Position numbers and translations under genes: made by a program
Notes under the pieces: model-generated
Told to the model about the DNA's origin: nothing
The model's database searches: none
Seen by the model: only the letters and a program-made list of their open reading frames with translations
Assembly (NCBI GenBank): GCA_017354895.1
Contig: CP071493.1
Coordinates: 1,674,001 to 1,738,000, forward strand
Source: Podospora comata
Lineage: Eukaryota > Ascomycota > Sordariomycetes > Sordariales > Podosporaceae
Direction: 5' to 3'
DNA: 64,000 nt
In this document: positions 59,177 through 64,000 of the stretch, in pieces
Layout of the letters: the number at the start of each line of letters is the position of its first letter
How positions within the stretch are numbered: position 1 is the stretch's first letter

Positions 59177-60328
59177 CTACGCCCCAGGTTTCTCAGCAAA
59201 ATAAATCTGGGGAGCCGATTCTGCCTTGAGCCAAGACAGACAATCCGAGCTATTTTCCCCTGTGGCCCCCCTGAGTGACTCAGAGGAGTAAAGAGGACTG
59301 TGTGGCTCTACAATGGATGGCTTAAATGTGTTGTTGTTTCTAGTTCTGCTGAACTGCTTACTGTAATCTCCATTGCTGTGTGAGATGGCGCGACTTGCAA
59401 GACTAAGCTTCGGGCCGATCACCCAGATAGGCTGATGAGCATCTCGCCTGTTGCCAGTAGGCCGTGGCTGAGGCCACCCCGGATCATGTAGTCGAAAGTC
59501 CGGGTGAAGGCTGCCACTGTCAGCGTCGTATATAGCCCGCTCTACGCTGCCTGTCGCAGGAATTGTCTCGCAGTTAACCACGTTGTCGATGATGTTCATG
59601 TCGTGAAGGCCGAGGCGGAAAGCGTCGGGAACTATTTTGTGGGCCGGTTTGTATTCGATGTGGTAGAGGTTGGTAGGTATTTCGGCTGACTCTGGTTGGT
59701 AGCAGCAAACTCGATCCGGCTGGACCCTAGGGTTGAAGATTACAGGCGGTGGTGTAACCGGATCGGGACCAGGGGGCCGGACCTGTCTGACGTTGTCGTC
59801 GGGGAGAGTGGTATCGCGATTTTGAAACGTAACTTGACCGACAATGCCGAACTCGTCCCGGGTGCGGTCGTGCTTCATCAGCCGGGCGAAGATGGATCGT
59901 ACGGGCGTCTCAACGAAGTTGCCCACGAAGTGGTCGAGCGCCAAGTGATCTCCGATCTTACCCCGCGACATCTCCTGGCCCTGTATTCGGGTGGCGTGCA
60001 GGCTCGGGAAGGCTTCTTGATCGGCCGGGTAGAGGGTGAATAAGCTGTCGAGGGTGCGGCGTTGTAGCGTGTCAAAGTCGTCCCAGTGTCGGAGATAGGT
60101 AGGGCAAAGCTTGCCATGCAGGGCCGAAGCAGGGCCGGCTGTAGTAAGCCTGGGATCCCGCTGTACTTCGAACGTGGTAAAGAGATGCTGGTGTCAATAT
60201 TTTAGGTACTCGACAAGTGTGGTGTTGCGGACCTCGCGTTGGGCTTCCTCTGCCCGGCGCTCAGCCACCTCTGCCCGACGCTTAGCATCCTCAACTTCCT
60301 TTCGTAACTTCACAAGCTCTGCCTCCAT
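59177..60328 (-). pseudogene. Broken member of a fungal coiled-coil / EYK-x-HK family
   Basis: From an ATG at 60328 the minus strand reads a Glu/Arg/Ala-rich coil (KLRKEVEDAKRRAEVAERRA), then VEYLKY and HQHLFTTFEVQRDPRLTT, CPTYLRHWDDFDTL, then VTFQNRDTTLP, VCCYQPESA, YHIEYKPAHKI and, in another frame, RTFDYMIRGGLSHGLLATGE. This order is that of a large uncharacterised fungal family whose hallmark is EYKxPHK followed by TQTFxYMIxxGLxYGxxxTGE; in many members a kinase-like part follows, as far as I recall. Here an early stop and at least one frame break, plus loss of the 3' half, show that it is broken; one stop fits a G-to-A change. The EYK core resembles the E-x-K of PD-(D/E)xK nucleases, but that is speculation. 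Confidence 0.65.
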
Positions 60329-60904
60329 CGATTTTGTAGGTCTTGTTGATGTTGATGAATTCGCTGATGTGGTTTAAGGCTAAGGCGTTGCTTTGGTGAA
60401 ATGAGCTTGGACACTCAAGTGGGGCTGGGTAAGTGCAAGGGTCGCGTAGTCACGTGCCTTCCATAGCGCGTGCCATGGTTGACAACACTTTGAGGCTGGA
60501 ATTCAAGCACGTATGTGAGCACTGCAACTGCGGTGCCAGAGTGCAATGCCGAGCATAATCAAGTCTGGGCCGCCCTCAGATTTCTCAGCTCTGCGAAGCT
60601 CCTTATCTTTTGGCTCGGTGACCTACGATAAGATGCGAATCTGATTGGTCTCTCGCCAGCCAAGTTGCTGGGCCTTTCTTGGATCCTCCTGAATATCATC
60701 ACCCAGCAGCTTGGCGAGCTGGCAGTGGGACTTGGCGTACGTATGCCGTCTCGGCGCGCCTCACTGCCACGACTGACACGCTCATTCGTTACTTGATTAT
60801 TATCATGGCGAACATGGCTTTTTTTCTTTTTCATTCCTCTCAGCTTCTCATCCTCTTCCTCGAGCCAATTCCACCACGAACCATACACAAATCAGCAAGC
60901 CTTG
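60329..60904. other. Intergenic, divergent to NADPH oxidase
   Basis: 0.58 kb between the start of the broken gene (-) and the oxidase (+). A possible promoter; nothing specific is recognised. Confidence 0.5.
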
Positions 60905-63094
60905 ATGGCTTCCAACGTCGCACCATGGGATGACGTCAAGTACTTGACGGACGACGAGATCAACTCTTTTCTCGACGACCTCGACCACAACAATGACGGG
61001 TTAATTGACTACAGCGAAGTCGAGCAGAAGCTGGATAAGGTCCATGAAGAGATTGCTCCCAAGGCACTTCCACACCATCTTCACCATGACGATCGAGAGG
61101 ACTTGGACCGTCATGCATTCCTCCGCGCCATTATCAAGTCAGACAAAAACCGGATCCCGCGCGCCGAGTTCGCCGAAACGGTCAAGAGCTGGAAGATTCC
61201 CAGCATGAAACAGGACCAGGCGAATGACAGCGAGCAAAAGGACTACATGCGCAAGATGGGCATCTGGAGACGAGTGAGGTCTTACTGGGCTGTTCACGGG
61301 CCAGAAATCGCCTTTATTGGACTGGTAGTGGCTATGCAGCTTGCTTTTGGGGTTTGGCAGTTTGTCAAGTACCTCACTGGAGAGTACTACACGCGCGGTT
61401 TTGGTTGGGGCGTGGTGCTGGCCAAGACTTGCGCTGGTGCTCTTTATCCGACCTTCTTCTTTCTGATTCTCAGCATGTCGCGGTATTTCTCGACATTTCT
61501 TCGACGGTCGTACTACATCTCAAGGTTCATCAACTGGGATTTGTCCCAGGAGTTCCACATCAGGATTTCGTGTGTGGCTCTTGTGCTCGCGAGTCTTCAT
61601 GCAATTGGACACCTGGGAGGCTCTTTTGTTTGGGGCAGCAGGAAGGAAAATGAAGATGCCGTGGCTATCTTGCTGGGACCAGATGCTGTGCCACGGCCGT
61701 ATATTGACTACGTTAGGTCCTTGCCTGGGTTCACTGGTCTTACTGCTTTGGGCTTGTTTTATCTTCTTTCACTGCTGAGTACTCCTCCAGTCAGAAAGTG
61801 GAACTATGAAGTCTTCCAAATGGGCCATCTTCTAATGTATCCCATTATTGGGTTATTGATGGCCCACGGCACCGCAGGGCTACTTCAGTGGCCCATGTTT
61901 GGGTACTGGCTTGCCTTCCCCACGCTCTTGGTTCTTACAGAAAGAATTGTGCGGCTACTGGTTGGTTTTCACAAAATCAGCGCTGCTCTTCAGGTTCTAG
62001 ACAGCGAAACCGTCGCGATCAGAGCCAAGATTCCAAGTGAAAGAATTTGGAAATACAATGCTGGACAGTATGTCTTCTTGCAGGTCCCGGCCCTGAGCTT
62101 CTTTCAGTGGCATCCTTTCACAGTATCCACGTGTATCGGTAATGAAATGCAGCTTCATATCAAAACCGACGGGAACTGGACACGCAGACTCCGTGACCTG
62201 GCTGGAAAAGATGGCATAGCACAGATTCAGATTGGCATCAACGGCCCATTTGGGGCACCAGCACAGCGCTTTTACGACTTCAGCCACACCATTGTTGTTG
62301 GTGCCGGTATTGGTGTCACCCCCTTCAGTGGTATCCTTACGGACTTGCAAGAGAAAGACGACAAAGCTCACAATGGCCCGGGTCTGGATGCTCCAATCAC
62401 TGCAGGTGGAAGATCAACATCCCATGGCTCCCACCTCATCGGCCCTGGGGAGGATGGCTTGCAGGATTCGTCTGTCAGGGACAGGGAGAAGGTCTCTACT
62501 GGAGCCCCTATAGAAGACGCCAACCACCGGGAGACGCTCACCAAGGGAGGCAACGAGACGGACAACCACCCATCAGACTATCGCCGAGTTGACTTTCATT
62601 GGAGTGTCAGAGACAAGAACAACCTCCTCTGGCTATCCGATCTCCTAAACCGGGTTTCTCGCTCCCAGCAATGGCACGCTCAGCACCATAAGGAGGAGCA
62701 AGGCCCCCATCTCGACATTAGAATCCACACCCACGTCACTCAGAAAAGGAACAACATCGCCACGCATGTATACCGCTGGTTGCTGGAGATGCATCGTACT
62801 CCTGAGCACCCAGCCAGCCCGTTGACCGGACTGCTGAATGCAACACACTTCGGCAGACCAGACTTTATCAAGATTTTGGATAGGCATTATGAGGAGATGA
62901 AGGGGTACAAGGCTGAACTCGTAAGGAAAGACAAGGAAAAGTGGGAGGACGAAGAGTTCAAGGTCGGGGTTTTCTTTTGTGGGACACCGATTGTTGGGGA
63001 GATCTTGGCTGATAGGTGTCGCTTGTTGAGTGCGAGGGGAAGGACGGATGGGAGTAAGATCGAATATCATTTTATGATGGAGGTGTTTAACTAG
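60905..63094 (+). CDS. Calcium-type NADPH oxidase (NoxC/NOX5-like)
   Basis: A single exon of 729 aa. An EF-hand loop at residues 27-38 (DHNNDGLIDYSE) and a second, weaker one (SDKNRIPRAEF) mark the NoxC/NOX5-type N-terminus. Six membrane helices carry the haem histidines in SLHAIGHLGGSF and FQMGHLLMYPIIGLLMAHG. FAD binding is shown by HPFTVSTC, and NADPH binding by the GAGIGVTPF loop and the C-terminal FFCGTPIVG. The family moves electrons from cytosolic NADPH across the membrane to oxygen, giving superoxide, under Ca2+ control; in fungi it is tied to differentiation. A low-complexity hydrophilic insert of about 75 residues (about 483-560, Gly/Asp/Ser/His-rich) splits the NADPH domain. The ATG at 60905 was chosen as the first in the frame; GATGGCTTCC follows immediately. 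Confidence 0.92.
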   Translation: MASNVAPWDDVKYLTDDEINSFLDDLDHNNDGLIDYSEVEQKLDKVHEEIAPKALPHHLHHDDREDLDRHAFLRAIIKSDKNRIPRAEFAETVKSWKIPSMKQDQANDSEQKDYMRKMGIWRRVRSYWAVHGPEIAFIGLVVAMQLAFGVWQFVKYLTGEYYTRGFGWGVVLAKTCAGALYPTFFFLILSMSRYFSTFLRRSYYISRFINWDLSQEFHIRISCVALVLASLHAIGHLGGSFVWGSRKENEDAVAILLGPDAVPRPYIDYVRSLPGFTGLTALGLFYLLSLLSTPPVRKWNYEVFQMGHLLMYPIIGLLMAHGTAGLLQWPMFGYWLAFPTLLVLTERIVRLLVGFHKISAALQVLDSETVAIRAKIPSERIWKYNAGQYVFLQVPALSFFQWHPFTVSTCIGNEMQLHIKTDGNWTRRLRDLAGKDGIAQIQIGINGPFGAPAQRFYDFSHTIVVGAGIGVTPFSGILTDLQEKDDKAHNGPGLDAPITAGGRSTSHGSHLIGPGEDGLQDSSVRDREKVSTGAPIEDANHRETLTKGGNETDNHPSDYRRVDFHWSVRDKNNLLWLSDLLNRVSRSQQWHAQHHKEEQGPHLDIRIHTHVTQKRNNIATHVYRWLLEMHRTPEHPASPLTGLLNATHFGRPDFIKILDRHYEEMKGYKAELVRKDKEKWEDEEFKVGVFFCGTPIVGEILADRCRLLSARGRTDGSKIEYHFMMEVFN

Positions 63095-63763
63095 GTAGTG
63101 TGCTGGAGGGAAACAGGAGCGTGGTTTCCGTAGTCTGTGGGTAATAATGAACAGTATTTGTTTCTACAAAAGAACACCTGCCGGCGAACAAAGAAGTGTT
63201 TTTGGAACAATACAGACTTACTTTACATGCGGCTCTACACCCACACGTGAATGGACGGCCGACACCACCCGACAGATATCCTGGTTCTTCCGCTCCACCT
63301 CATCCCAACTTCTTGATCTGGATATGGGGCTCCATTCCAACAAGCGGAAGCTGACGAACTATTAGATGACTGATGTCCCCACACATGCTGACAGATGGCA
63401 GGGCAAACTGGGGGCTTCATGCAGGAACGGTGTATTCAGCAGTACACATTGACCCCAACTTCCATGCAACTCTCACGCATATGTTGACATTGGCATAAAC
63501 GAATCTGTCGATATGATGACGTGCCAAGCTGGAAGCGATAGTCCCATTGCCAATAGTCTGTCCAACGTAATCCACGTTGATGAGTAAGATTATGCACTGT
63601 TTGAAGACATGAGGCTGGTGATTCTTGAGGCTAGATGCATGTGAAAAGAACGCACACTAGGAGATGGGGCTGGCTACATAATCGTGAAGTAAAAAACAGG
63701 TATAAAACGGAGGCTCATCATCCCCAAATTCTTTGACATTCTCCCATCCAACACCCACCCACC
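63095..63763. other. Intergenic with promoter of the last gene
   Basis: 0.67 kb. A TATA box TATAAAA at 63701-63707 lies 57 bp before the next ATG, followed by a C/A-rich leader. No other element is recognised. Confidence 0.6.
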
Positions 63764-64000
63764 ATGCACTTCATCAAGCTTCTCACCGCAGCCACTGCCT
63801 TCGCAGTCGGCACCTCCGCCTGGAACATCCCACGACAGGCAAACGGCACAGTCACCGTCACTCAAACCGTGACTTCCTTCCTTACCGCTCCTTGTGACCC
63901 TGCCACCACCGTCATCTCAACTCAACCGCCCTTGTCTACCACCGCACTGCCTGTCACAAGCTGCACACCATCACCTTCTCGTCCTTCACCTGTTCAGCCC
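63764..64000 (+). CDS. Secreted Ser/Thr/Pro-rich protein, N-terminal part only
   Basis: The first 79 codons are present and run off the window edge. A signal peptide (MHFIKLLTAATAFAVGTSA) is followed by NGTVTVTQTVTSF and a Thr/Ser/Pro-rich stretch with CDP and CTP. TVTVTQTVT-type segments are common in fungal wall or GPI-anchored proteins. Without the rest of the gene no family can be assigned. The TATA box upstream and the clean ATG context support the start. Confidence 0.6.
   Translation, partial: MHFIKLLTAATAFAVGTSAWNIPRQANGTVTVTQTVTSFLTAPCDPATTVISTQPPLSTTALPVTSCTPSPSRPSPVQP

Overview
The window comes from a filamentous ascomycete, most likely a sordariomycete close to Sordariales/Podosporaceae. 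The basis is short (about 45-90 bp) GT-AG introns with CTAAC/CTGAC branch points, fungal-only families (Zn2Cys6 regulator, KRE9-like GPI protein, CBM1 esterase, STAND/NACHT receptors, NoxC-type oxidase), and decayed genes with RIP-like C-to-T/G-to-A changes. The genus is an inference from gene content, not from a marker gene. I saw no rRNA, no tRNA that folds, no CRISPR array and no retroelement or DNA transposon with recognisable coding parts.

Layout. 0-18 kb is mostly conserved single-copy genes: a membrane RING-H2 protein (-), the Hsp90 co-chaperone STI1 (+) with a gapped heat-shock element upstream, a nicotinamidase (-), HMG-CoA reductase (+) with a probable leader intron, a 14-TM DHA2 drug exporter (+), and a secreted CE1 esterase with a cellulose-binding tail (+). 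18-24 kb is an accessory island: an AT-rich 21-bp tandem repeat, an HNH-nuclease-like gene (-), an inverted/direct repeat cluster and a broken NACHT receptor (-). 24-42.5 kb returns to ordinary genes: a KRE9-like wall protein, an MFS transporter, RNA polymerase III subunit RPC6, cyclophilin A, an ENT3-type epsin, a four-TM membrane protein, a Zn2Cys6 regulator, a hemerythrin-like protein and a GNAT acetyltransferase.

42.7-60.3 kb is the second, larger accessory zone: a broken NACHT-ankyrin receptor, a small secreted cysteine-bearing protein, a TPR-SET methyltransferase-like gene, about 4.3 kb without a gene that holds a decayed 42-bp minisatellite and a pol-III-box-like relic, a cysteine-rich possible zinc protein, a secreted protein ending in fifteen histidine-rich hexapeptides, and a broken member of a fungal coiled-coil/EYK-x-HK family. 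60.9-63.1 kb is a calcium-type NADPH oxidase. The window ends inside a secreted Ser/Thr-rich protein gene.

How the genes relate. I see no operon-like pathway or biosynthetic cluster. The most suggestive local grouping is the same-strand pair of a broken NACHT receptor and an HNH-like gene at 19.3-22.9 kb. The second broken receptor, the secreted proteins and NoxC lie near one another at 42-63 kb; these are categories often tied to self/non-self and stress responses, but a functional link here is only inference.
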